From assembly GCA_963751595.1 (NCBI GenBank), contig CAVVVC010000003.1, forward strand, positions 1 to 64,000: DNA of 64,000 nucleotides. Direction: 5' to 3'. Positions within the stretch are counted from its first letter, which is position 1. Each line of letters begins with the position of its first letter. A program made the translations under genes and the position numbers. The notes beneath the pieces were generated by a model that saw nothing but the letters and a program-made list of their open reading frames with translations, ran no database searches and was not told the origin of the DNA. Below, one piece after another: positions 8,518 through 16,282 of the stretch. The stretch comes from JAHEGP01 sp963751595. GTDB lineage: Bacteria; Pseudomonadota; Gammaproteobacteria; Pseudomonadales; JAHEGP01.

Positions 8518-10705
8518 CCAATGTCGTTTGGCTCGACTTTAACGATGCTCCTGATCAGGAGGCTACGCTAAAGCCTCGATTCGAGGCATCGGACTTAAAA
8601 GCACAATTGCTGGCGCGACTGCCTTCTGTGTTGTACTACCTGTTTCCCGCTGGCAAACAACGGGGCAAGCAATACGTGGTCGGCGATCTGGATGGCAATG
8701 CCGGGAAAAGTCTGGTGATTGAACTGGATGGTGCGCGTGCGGGCATGTGGATCAATTTTGCCACCGGTGAAGGTGGCGATATTTTGGATGCTTGGGCGCG
8801 TGTCATGCATCTGGATGCGCGGCACGATTTTCCAGCTGTCATGTCATCCGTTGCACAGTGGCTGGGTGTGCCTGATCAGCCCACTGAAAGGCACCACTAA
8901 AAGTCTTTACCATCGCACACTAAATCTATTCCGGTGGATGAACTCGGCCCCGCAACGGCCAAGTGGGACTACCGCGATCCACACGGCAAATTGATCGCCT
9001 GCGTTTACCGCTATGACACACCCAACGGTAAGGAATTCAGACCCTGGGATGTGCTCGCCCGGTCAATGCGCGCTCCGGATCCGCGCCCTTTGTATAACCA
9101 GCCACAGATAGCATCCGCATCACACATCATTTTAGTGGAAGGTGAGAAAGCAGCAGATGCACTGATTCGTGAAGGGCTGGTGGCCACCACAGCCATGAAC
9201 GGTGCCCACGCGCCTGTGGGTAAAACGGACTGGTCGCCGCTCAAAGGAAGGCAAGTGTTGATCTGGCCGGATAACGACGAGGCAGGTCAGCAGTATGCCA
9301 GTCGCGCTGCGCAGGCAATTGTTCAGGCCGGTGCTGGCACAGTGGCCGTCCTCCATTTACCCGACGACAAACCTGAAAAGTGGGATGCCGCTGATGCAGT
9401 GGCCGAAGGATTGGATGTCTGGAGCTTTGTGCGTGATAGCCAGCGCACGATTCTGAAAGACACGCCGATCATTCCGGTTCACTCGTTGGGCGAGCTGCTG
9501 GCGGATACCTCGCCGATGCCTGATGACCTGATAGCGCCCAGGGTACTGACCCCGGGTGGCATGGTCGTGTTCGGTGGTGCCCCCAAGGTCGGCAAGAGCG
9601 ATTTTCTGTTGTCATGGTTGGCGCACATGGCCGCCGGCGAACCTTTCTTGGAGCTCTCCCCCTCCAGACCGCTACGCGTGTTTTATCTGCAGGCAGAGGT
9701 GCAATACCACTACTTGCGCGAGCGCATCCAGTCGATGGGCTTGCCGGCCACGCTCAGCCACAAGGCAGCAAACAACCTCTTGGTCACGCCTCAATTGCGG
9801 CTGGTGCTGAATGATGAGGGCGTGGAGCAAGTGATTGAGGCACTGCGGCTGGCGGCAGCGAACGGCGGCATGGATGTGCTGGTGATCGACCCCATCCGCA
9901 ATGTGTTTGACGGTGGGCCGGATGGCAGCAGTGAAAACGACAACAACGCCATGCTGTTTTCTTGCGTGAGCGCGTTGAGCGGTTGCGCGATGCGGTCAAT
10001 CCAGAGGCCGGCATTATCCTCGCGCATCACACCAAGAAGATCAGCAAAAAACAGGTCGAGGAAGATCCCTTTTTGGCGCTGTCCGGCGCGGGCAGTCTGC
10101 GTGGTTATTACACCACCGGCATGCTGCTGTACCGGCCGGACGAATCTCGTACCGATCGGGTGCTGGTGTTTGAGCTGCGCAACGGCCCCGGCTTACCCAC
10201 TAAGCACGTCGATAAGAGTCAGGGGCGCTGGATTGAGCTGGACCCCAATCACGATCGGCTGGTGAATCAAGACTACGCAGCGAAGCTGGATGCTGAGCGA
10301 CTGCGCAAGCGCGATGTCATTGTGCAAATGCTCTTTGACGAGGCCGCGCTAGGACGTGTCTATACCGCTAACCAGTTTGCGGAAACCTTCGAGGGTCATG
10401 CGGGACTTGGCGCCAATCGCACCATCAACGAGCGGATCTCGGTGTTGTCGAGCAAAGGCGACATCAAGTTCTTCCGCAACCCCGATGACTATGGACTGCC
10501 TGAACTGACGCGCAGCAAGTACGGCTACTTGTGTGTGGAGGGGATGCTTATCCCCGGACCTGAAACTGTGGACACGGATACGGGTGAGCTGACGCAGTCC
10601 TGCTTCGCCATCAAACCCACTCATTACAAATGCCCGCAAACCGGTGCCGTTCTCCCTGTTGAGAACCCGGATGTGTGGGTTTACCAGGAGGTACCTTCGG
10701 TATGA
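8514..10705 (+). CDS. Toprim primase fused to RepA-type AAA helicase (stop and frameshift)
   Basis: A large replication protein of about 730 residues. The N-terminus (8514-8900) resembles a primase zinc/accessory region; the Toprim domain follows with LVEGEKAADAL (about 9130-9165) and LIWPDNDEAGQQYA (about 9260-9300). The C-terminal half is a RepA-like RecA-fold ATPase: Walker A VFGGAPKVGKSDFLLSW and a Walker B strand MDVLVIDPIRNVF, plus IILAHHTKK. An in-frame TAA at 8898 breaks the gene after QPTERHH, and at about 9957 the frame shifts from NNAMLF into LRERVERLRDAV. The fragment 8934-10265 alone starts at GTG but lacks a ribosome-binding site. Such primase-helicases start phage DNA synthesis; the adjacent repeat cluster at 10726-10895 may be the origin. 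Confidence 0.75.
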
Positions 10706-10923
10706 AAAGCACAACAAACGCCGTCTGCAATCTGACCCAGATTGCTGCAAACTGCAATCTTCCTGCAAACTGGAATCCAGCAAAAACAACCACTTAGAGC
10801 AGTTTGCAGATTGCAGACCCAGATTGCAGAGACCCCCTGCAATCTACCCACAAACCCAGCAATGACGGGGCTTGCAGGGGTAATTCCAGATTGCACGCAG
10901 ACTCCCTCTCCCTACGGGAGAGG
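10702..10923. repeat. Cluster of AGATTGCA repeats and hairpin, candidate phage origin
   Basis: Seven copies of CAGATTGC(AG) or its complement occur within 170 bases: 10726, 10738, 10753, 10807, 10820, 10838 and 10887, in both orientations, mixed with TGCAAACTG elements. A hairpin CCTCTCCC (10905-10912) / GGGAGAGG (10916-10923) with a three-base loop ends the cluster. A short frame (ATG 10702 to TAG 10795-10797, 31 codons) covers the first half, but its repeats make a coding role doubtful. Location between the primase-helicase and the resolvase gene fits an iteron-type origin; this is inference. Confidence 0.45.
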
Positions 10924-10987
10924 AGAGCCCCAAAGGGTGGCTCTCCATCCCGGGGCGGAGGGTTTGGCAAACACGACCGGTCCAGTG

Positions 10988-11446
10988 ATGCTCTGTTTGG
11001 ATCTCGGGACCACCAGCGGCTGGGCTATCCGGACTGCACAAGGGCTCATCACCAGTGGCTCTGCCAGTTTCAAAAACGATCGCTGGCAAGGCGGTGGTAT
11101 GCGCTTTGTGAAGTTCACTCAGTTTTTGAACGAGCTGAATCAATCTGCTGGCCCAATCCGTCTGGTCTTTTTCGAGGAGGTTCGTCGCCATTTGGGCGTC
11201 GATGCGGCCCACGCCTACGGTGGCTTCATGGCACACCTGACGGCCTGGTGTGAACAACACGCGATTGCCTATGAGGCGGTACCGGTCGGGACTATCAAAC
11301 GGCACGCCACCGGCAAAGGCAATGCCAGTAAGGACATGATGCTGGACGCCGCGCGGCGCCGTGGCCATCAGCCTGTCGACGATAACGAGGCCGATGCGTT
11401 GGCCTTGCTGTACTGGGCGATGGAGCATCGCCAAGGAGGTCTGTGA
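10988..11446 (+). CDS. RuvC-like Holliday junction resolvase of phage type
   Basis: A 152-residue RNase H-fold nuclease. The first strand MLCLDLGTTSGWAI carries the first catalytic Asp, FFEEVRRHLG supplies the glutamate after the central strands, and the C-terminal helix VDDNEADALALLYWAM gives the final Asp residues. ATG 10988 is chosen because it puts the first catalytic strand at the N-terminus, as in the family; an upstream in-frame start would translate through the repeat cluster. Phage RuvC-like enzymes resolve branched replication and recombination intermediates before packaging. AAGGAGG near the end of this gene is the ribosome-binding site of the next one. Confidence 0.75.
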   Translation: MLCLDLGTTSGWAIRTAQGLITSGSASFKNDRWQGGGMRFVKFTQFLNELNQSAGPIRLVFFEEVRRHLGVDAAHAYGGFMAHLTAWCEQHAIAYEAVPVGTIKRHATGKGNASKDMMLDAARRRGHQPVDDNEADALALLYWAMEHRQGGL

Positions 11447-11832
11447 TGACGCACTGGCAAACCGAACAGGTAGCGGCGCGCTTTGAGGAATGTGTGGCTA
11501 CGCTACGCAAGCTTCCCGGCGATGGTTCGTCGGGCTAAGTGAGCTACTGGCCCGATATCAAATACGAACCGCGCGAACTTGCCCGGCAAGAGCCGCAGCC
11601 CATTCGGTTGCGAGCCACGCCGGATCAGATCACACGCATGGAGGAAACCCTGACCTGGATAACCTGGATCAACCACGGTGAACGAAATCTGGTGTGGCTC
11701 AGAGCTTACCGGACGCCTTGGCGTGTGATTGCGCGGGAAACCGGCTTCCCCAAAACCTCTGCCCAGCGTTATTGGCATGGGGCGTTACTAAAAATAGCGG
11801 CGCGTTTAGAACAGGAGCGTAAGTCTGCGTGA
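11446..11832 (+). CDS. DUF6362 phage protein (in-frame stop at 11536)
   Basis: Starts at ATG 11446 (TGATG with the resolvase stop) with AAGGAGG 7-13 bases upstream. It reads TEQVAARFEECVATLRKLPG, then GDGSSG, TAA at 11536-11538, then VSYWPDIKYEPREL in the same frame. DUF6362 proteins have an aromatic residue (Y/F) at this place, so TAA probably replaces a Tyr codon. The rest has METLTWITWINH-like helices and RTPWRVIARETGFPKTSAQR, a helix-turn-helix resembling sigma-70 region 4. Members are about 130 residues and sit before late phage genes, so a late-gene regulator role is plausible but unproven. Confidence 0.6.
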
Positions 11833-11910
11833 GAACGCCAAAACCACCGGTGGGACAAAAGCGGCTTTTTGAGCGAGAATACTTGCTAATCTCACGAGTG
11901 AACTGCACAC

Positions 11911-11940
11911 AAGCCACGACCACCACACCGTGGCTTTTAT
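11911..11940 (+). terminator. Hairpin terminator after the DUF6362 gene
   Basis: AAGCCACG (11911-11918) and CGTGGCTT (11929-11936) form a perfect eight-pair stem with a ten-base loop, followed by TTAT. The T tract is short, so termination may be weak; position about 80 bases after the last early gene fits the end of the replication operon. Confidence 0.5.
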
Positions 11941-12074
11941 GTTTAGGACGAACGGTATGTCGCGGGTGCATGGATGCATAGGAGCGACTTCATTTCTGCA
12001 GCCCCATGCCATGGGTCCTTCCTGGCCGATGAGCAATACGGGGGGCGTGAGCGCGGCATTTCGCTAGCGTCAGG

Positions 12075-12110
12075 GTGCGAACTCGGGTTCGCAGGGTTCG
12101 CGGTTCGCAC
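12075..12110. promoter_or_regulatory. GGTTCGC repeat cluster upstream of the methyltransferase
   Basis: GTGCGAAC (12075-12082) and GTTCGCAC (12103-12110) form an inverted repeat, and two further GGTTCGC copies lie between them (about 12086 and 12095). The cluster is 23 bases ahead of the ATG at 12133. An operator for methyltransferase control is the simplest reading; a terminase- or ParB-binding site is possible. Confidence 0.4.
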
Positions 12111-12132
12111 ACCTATATTTCCAAGGTATCTC

Positions 12133-13399
12133 ATGTTATCTGTCAGCGTTGAAACGGTGGAGCATTGGCCGCTCCAGCGATTGATTCCCTATGCCAAAAA
12201 TGCGCGCACTCATGACGATGCGCAGGTCTCTCAAATTGCCGGATCCATTGCCGAGTTTGGATTTGTTAATCCGATTCTCGGTCGGGGATGACAACGTCAT
12301 CATCGCAGGTCATGGCCGACTCATGGCGGCCCAGCAATTAGGGCTGCGTGAAGTACCGGTGATTGTGCTGGCCCATCTGTCCGCAGCTCAGCGCCGCGCG
12401 TTAGTGATTGCGGATAACAAGATTGCCGAGAATGCCGGCTGGAATGAAGACCTGCTGAAGCTTGAACTCGCCGACTTGAAAGACATCGGCTTCGATCTGG
12501 ACCTCATTGGTTTCTCCGACGAGGAGCTGGATGAGCTGCTCGGTGGCGATGATGATGCCGGCGAGTCAGACGAAGATGCGGTGCCTGAAATCGAACAGGA
12601 GCCCGTCAGTCAGAACGGCGATTTATGGCTCCTGGGTGATCACCGCCTTCTGTGTGGTGACTCCACCAATGCTCAGGATCTCGCCCGATTAATGGATGGC
12701 GGGCTGGCCGATATGGCGTTTACCGATCCTCCCTACAACGTCGATTATGGCAACAACGCCAAAGACAAAATGCGCGGCAAAGATCGGCGCATTCTGAATG
12801 ACAATTTGGGCGATGACTTTTACGCGTTTTTGAAGGCAGCGCTTTCCAACATGCTGACGGTGACCAAGGGCGCCTGCTATGTGGCTATGTCCTCCAGCGA
12901 ACTGGATACGCTGCAAAAAGCGTTCAGGGATGCTGGCGGCAAATGGTCGACGTTCATCGTCTGGGCCAAAAATACCTTTACCTTGGGTCGCTCCGATTAC
13001 CAGCGCCAGTACGAACCGATACTGTACGGCTGGCGTGAAGGCAGTGACCATTACTGGTGTGGCGCCCGCGACCAAGGCGATGTCTGGTTTTTCAATAAGC
13101 CGGTCAAGAATGATCTGCATCCCACCATGAAACCGGTGGAGTTGGTCGAGCGGGCTATCCGCAATTCCAGTAAAAGCCGGGATGTGGTGTTGGATCTGTT
13201 TGGCGGCTCTGGCAGCACACTTATTGCCTGCGAGAAAACCCATCGATCAGCCAGGCTCATTGAGCTGGATCCGAAGTACGTGGATGTGATCGTGCGGCGT
13301 TGGCAGGACTATTCTGGAAAGCAGGCCACCCGCGCATCGGATGGTCGGCCATTTGATGAGGTGGCGTTGGAAGCCCAGAGCTCAGAAACCGCTGTCTAA
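12133..13399 (+). CDS. ParB-domain DNA methyltransferase (frameshifted)
   Basis: About 421 residues. The N-terminus (VEHWPLQRLIPYAKNARTHD, GHGRLMAAQQLG, RALVIADNKIAENAGWN) is a ParB/Sulfiredoxin-like domain. The C-terminus is a beta-class DNA methyltransferase with motif IV DPPYNVDYG before motif I FGGSGSTLIACE, so it should methylate adenine N6 or cytosine N4. One extra G near 12285 shifts the frame at ...VNPIL/GDDNVIIAG. The fusion is common in phages, where it may protect phage DNA against host restriction. The start ATG 12133 gives the family's usual N-terminus. It is the last rightward gene before the minus-strand moron block. Confidence 0.8.
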
Positions 13400-13418
13400 G
13401 TTATTTCAGCTTTGCTGA

Positions 13419-13603
13419 TCACTCGAACCAGTCATAGCCCGTCGGGAAAACTCGACTGAATTCAGGAATGGTATCTTCGTAGTTTTCGATAAGGTCACAG
13501 AGTTCAGAAATTCGCTTTTCGTTCTCAGTGAAGACTCATCAGCCTCCAGAAGACTTTCGACTTCCTTGAGGGCTAGTTCGTATTCTTGTTCTGAGATGAC
13601 CAT
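13419..13603 (-). CDS. HigA-N-terminal-like small protein (frameshifted)
   Basis: The start MVISEQEYELALKEVESLLE resembles the N-terminal domain of HigA-type antitoxins, which precedes their helix-turn-helix. After about 13530 the coding frame changes to LTENEKRISELCDLIENYED and ends PTGYDWFE at TGA 13421-13419. At about 61 residues it has no DNA-binding domain, so it is either a remnant or a stand-alone domain. It starts four bases after the yhaV stop and so is the third gene of the prlF-yhaV transcript. Confidence 0.4.
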
Positions 13604-13607
13604 CGTG

Positions 13608-14108
13608 CTAGTCCAATAATTTCTTGGCTACTTCGTTCAAGCGATCCAAGGAGCCCTTGGCTTCTCTGAGCAGCTCATCCCAATCATCAGGAGGGTGTCC
13701 GCTTTCGAGCATTTTTCCAAATACACGATAAGCATCCGTTTTACTGCCATAGGCTCGTTTATTTTTTTCGTCATTAACCCAGGCAAACACGATGATTTTT
13801 GATGCAGAATCGAATCGAAAAAACAGTCGGTACTGCTGAAAGAATTTTGCGCGGAACCAGTGTTTATGTTCGTTTCCTAGTGTGCCTCCCTGCCGATAGT
13901 CCGGTAATGAAGGATCTTTAGGGATGACGTCAAAAGTCAATTTGGCAATGGCAAATAAACGTTTGGTAGGATTTTTTTTCAAGTAATTTTGAAAGTCTTT
14001 TTCTTTCAGAGTTTCAACCTGCTCGATGAGTAAATCAAGCTGATCGAGAAATAACGGGTGGCAAAATACCGTCCACCCGTTGATGACGATACTGGTTTGA
14101 TCCGGCAA
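13608..14108 (-). CDS. yhaV: YhaV-type toxin of a type II toxin-antitoxin system
   Basis: A 166-residue protein that starts at TTG 14108, two bases after the prlF stop. The family's features are visible: an N-terminal INGWTVFCHPLFLDQLDLLI, a central HKHWFRAKFFQQYRLFFRFD strand pair and VFAWVNDEKNKRAYGSKTDA near the C-terminus, ending in a helical tail. YhaV is a ribosome-dependent RNase that slows growth; PrlF binds and neutralises it and autoregulates the operon. Order here (antitoxin first) is the normal one. It lies in a minus-strand moron block between the phage methyltransferase and the terminase genes. Both genes look intact. Confidence 0.85.
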   Translation of the reverse strand: MPDQTSIVINGWTVFCHPLFLDQLDLLIEQVETLKEKDFQNYLKKNPTKRLFAIAKLTFDVIPKDPSLPDYRQGGTLGNEHKHWFRAKFFQQYRLFFRFDSASKIIVFAWVNDEKNKRAYGSKTDAYRVFGKMLESGHPPDDWDELLREAKGSLDRLNEVAKKLLD

Positions 14109-14110
14109 AA

Positions 14111-14440
14111 TTATTCGTCCTCGTCATCCAGTGGAGCATCCAAATCGACTTCCATACCACCGACAAGATTTTGGATGCGAGAGACTAGCTCCGGCGTTAC
14201 TGCTTTCAATCGTTGTGGATTGGCCTGAATGTCATTTGCCAGAAAACTCAAAAAGCTACCCAGTACCGGGTCTGCCTCATCCTGATCAGCACGTGACATA
14301 AGCACATTGCCATCGGGTTGGATGGTATAACGAATTTTTTCTCGCTTGCCCAAGTGCAATGCCTTACGAACAGCGTCAGGAACAGTAGTCTGATACCGGT
14401 CGGTCAGGGTAGATTCTGTGATAAGTAAGGAGTTCGCCAT
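14111..14440 (-). CDS. prlF: PrlF/SohA-type antitoxin
   Basis: A 109-residue protein starting at ATG 14440. The N-terminus has an AbrB/SpoVT-like swapped-hairpin domain: STLTDRYQTTVPDAVRKALH, followed by LGKREKIRYTIQPDGNVLMS. The C-terminal part (DPVLGSFLSFLANDIQANPQ, then a very acidic VDLDAPLDDEDE tail) is typical of PrlF and likely binds YhaV. It is the first gene of the operon; PrlF-type proteins repress their own promoter, which should lie in 14441-14523. An upstream in-frame start at 14566 would add a basic segment unlike the family. Confidence 0.85.
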   Translation of the reverse strand: MANSLLITESTLTDRYQTTVPDAVRKALHLGKREKIRYTIQPDGNVLMSRADQDEADPVLGSFLSFLANDIQANPQRLKAVTPELVSRIQNLVGGMEVDLDAPLDDEDE

Positions 14441-14523
14441 GGTGAACCTCTCTGTACGGAAAATCGAACTTACCTGAATGGTAATGCAATTGCATTGTCT
14501 TGTCAATGTCGCCCTATGCTCCG

Positions 14524-14868
14524 CTACCTCCGAAGCCGGCGGCTTACCCAGCCTTCTGGCTCCCAAAGGTACAGATAATCGGCGTCGCAGGCCTGTGCTA
14601 AGGCCAGTAACTGTGACTCGCTGGTGGTTCGTTTTGACTGGGTTTGCGTCCAGGCATCGCCACGATCCCGGTGGTATGCGCAGGCTTTGTCGGCTTGCAG
14701 GTAGGAAAGATCACCCAGCGCGATTAACTCGGCAGCAAGTTCTGCCGTGTTGTAATCAGCGCGTAGCGTCGGACCGACGCCATGATCAGCATCATAGCCG
14801 TCATGGTGACAGTAGATGGACAAGTAATGACCATCCTTGGCGATGGCAATCAGGCAGCGGGTACTCAT
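14524..14868 (-). CDS. Small conserved phage/plasmid protein, unknown function
   Basis: A 114-residue soluble protein: MSTRCLIAIAKDGHYLSIYC, then HHDGYDADHGVGPTLRADYN, then KACAYHRDRGDAWTQTQSKR and a C-terminal LYLWEPEGWVSRRLRR. This pattern (STRCLI, IYCH.DGY, AYHRDRGD) recurs in small proteins of prophages and conjugative elements; no function is known to me. The fold may use the conserved His residues for metal, which is a guess. Its ATG at 14868 overlaps the stop of the DUF3489 gene by four bases, so the two are co-transcribed. Confidence 0.6.
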   Translation of the reverse strand: MSTRCLIAIAKDGHYLSIYCHHDGYDADHGVGPTLRADYNTAELAAELIALGDLSYLQADKACAYHRDRGDAWTQTQSKRTTSESQLLALAQACDADYLYLWEPEGWVSRRLRR

Positions 14869-15326
14869 TGTGCAGCCTCCTGTTGGATGCGGTAGTGGCG
14901 AAGCTGGCCTTCATTTTTGTAAGAGGTAAGCGTCAACCCCAGGCGCTTTTTCAGGGTGTTGGAAAAGACGCCGCGCACCGTGTGTTTTTGCCAGCCGGTT
15001 TCCTGACAGATGTCCTCGATACTGGCGCCTTCCGGGCGCTGCAGCAGCGCAATCATCCGGGCTTGCTTGGTGCCTTCTCGCAGGTTTACTCCGGCTTCAG
15101 CGTTTATGGTATTGAGCTCAGGCTCAAGACCGATGGCCTGGTAGCCGAGTGGCGCTATGGCATGGCCGTTTTCGTTGGTAATGATCAGCTCGCGCGTTAG
15201 CAGCCCCTGGATCACCCGGGGTTTGATCCCGGCATTGATGTTGTCGGGCATGGGTTCGATGTTGCCATCGGGCCGCTTTGCAGCGGCCGTCAGGATGGTG
15301 ATTTGGGTGGGTGTGAGTTGGCTCAT
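14865..15326 (-). CDS. DUF3489 protein with winged-helix C-terminus
   Basis: A 153-residue protein starting MSQLTPTQITILTAAAKRPD. Its C-terminal part (GTKQARMIALLQRPEGASIE, DICQETGWQKHTVRGVFSNT, LKKRLGLTLTSYKNEGQLRH) is the DUF3489 domain, a winged-helix-like unit found near recombinase and phage genes. The N-terminal half also looks like a winged helix. It is likely a small DNA-binding regulator; its target is unknown. It lies in the minus-strand block between a frameshifted 71-residue protein upstream and the STRCLI protein downstream. Confidence 0.7.
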   Translation of the reverse strand: MSQLTPTQITILTAAAKRPDGNIEPMPDNINAGIKPRVIQGLLTRELIITNENGHAIAPLGYQAIGLEPELNTINAEAGVNLREGTKQARMIALLQRPEGASIEDICQETGWQKHTVRGVFSNTLKKRLGLTLTSYKNEGQLRHYRIQQEAAQ

Positions 15327-15337
15327 GTTGGGCTCCT

Positions 15338-15551
15338 TTACTCGGTGTACTCGCCTTCTTGGAAGGCAAAATCGGTCAGTTCTTTCAGCTTTTCGGCGAT
15401 GTAGCCGAGGCTTCCGGCGTCGCCCCAGTTAATTTCATCGGGGTGGGTGTTGAAGTGGTCGTCGCTCAGGGGCTTGCAGGCGGGCGAGTGCTTCGTCGAT
15501 CTCCGCTTTGCGGGCCATAAAGGTGTCGAGGGCGGTAGGTTTGCGGCTCAT
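15338..15551 (-). CDS. Small phage protein linked to DUF3489 (frameshifted)
   Basis: Starting at ATG 15551 it reads MSRKPTALDTFMARKAEIDE, ALARLQA, and after one extra C near 15469 the frame continues as LSDDHFNTHPDEINWGDAGS, LGYIAEKLKELTDFAFQEGE and YTE, stopping at 15338. The joined product is about 70 residues, acidic and helical. Proteins like this often precede DUF3489 genes in prophages. The single-base change lies in a run of four C, the kind of place where read errors occur. Confidence 0.5.
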
Positions 15552-15657
15552 GTTGTCGTCTCCGTGTGCGCTTTCGTTAAGCACATGAACGCTTCCTTCG
15601 GAGCACTTATCAACTCAATTCCGCTTAATAATTCGATTAAAAACAGTAGGTTAAGGC

Positions 15658-16200
15658 GTGGGCGTATCATTGCGGGCGTATGCCAAACATCGCGGAGTTT
15701 CCGATACGGCGGTGCGCAAAGCCGTCAAAGCTGGGCGCATATCGTTGGAGGCTGACGGCAGTGTCGACATTGCCAAGGCCGATCGCCAATGGACGCTTAA
15801 TACCGACCAGTCCCAGCAACGTAAACCAGCTGCCACGACCAAAGCAGTCCCCAAGGCTGCCTTGGATGCGGTCGACGAAACGCTCAAGGAAAGTGGTGGT
15901 CCGGCCTCCGGCACCACCTACATGCAAGCGCGAACGGCCAACGAGGTGCTCAAGGCGCAGACCAATCGGGTCGAGCTGCAGCAGCTAAAACAGGAACTGG
16001 TGGATCGCTCCAAAGCCATCGCCCATGTGTTCAAGCTGGCCCGTTCAGAACGTGATGCCTGGCTCAACTGGCCCTCGCGAGTATCCGCACAGATGGCGGC
16101 CCGTCTCGAAGTAGACCCTCATACCATGCATGTCGTGTTGGAAGCTTCAGTGCGCGAGCACTTGGAGGAACTGGGTGAGATTCAATCGAGAGTGGACTAG
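15658..16200 (+). CDS. Phage terminase small subunit, Nu1-like
   Basis: A 180-residue protein from GTG 15658. The N-terminus VSLRAYAKHRGVSDTAVRKA is a winged helix-turn-helix as in lambda gpNu1, which binds the packaging site; the middle is a low-complexity linker and the C-terminal half (RTANEVLKAQTNRVELQQLK ... LNWPSRVSAQMAARLEVDPH) is helical and would contact the large subunit and set its ring. It is the first gene of the head operon and the first rightward gene after the minus-strand moron block. The packaging site itself would be expected close upstream, but no clear cos core is visible. Confidence 0.75.
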   Translation: MGVSLRAYAKHRGVSDTAVRKAVKAGRISLEADGSVDIAKADRQWTLNTDQSQQRKPAATTKAVPKAALDAVDETLKESGGPASGTTYMQARTANEVLKAQTNRVELQQLKQELVDRSKAIAHVFKLARSERDAWLNWPSRVSAQMAARLEVDPHTMHVVLEASVREHLEELGEIQSRVD

Positions 16201-16282
16201 CCGCGCTAAACAAAATTAATGGGCTGTTGTTTTACCGCGTATTCCTCGGTTCGCAAAACAGATAGCCACAAGAAAGATCGAG

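Larger units (their letters stand above)
11833..12132. other. 300-base gap between early and methyltransferase genes
   Basis: No gene is supported here. It holds a hairpin (see terminator) and a cluster of GGTTCGC repeats. The stretch 11940-12060 shows no further repeat or promoter that I can defend. Confidence 0.5.

Noticed and set aside
10726..10895. CRISPR-like array
   Set aside because: Repeats are only about 8-10 bases, in both orientations and unevenly spaced; no spacer pattern and no cas genes.
8898..11538. Stop-codon recoding in the phage
   Set aside because: Only two TAA cases against many genes that end normally with TAA; decay or error explains them better.
14478..15200. 240-codon plus-strand frame
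   Set aside because: Antisense to two recognisable phage proteins on the minus strand; arginine-rich shadow translation.
15552..15657. cos packaging site before the small terminase gene
   Set aside because: The place is right, but I found no convincing nicking-site symmetry or repeated binding sites, so I do not annotate it.
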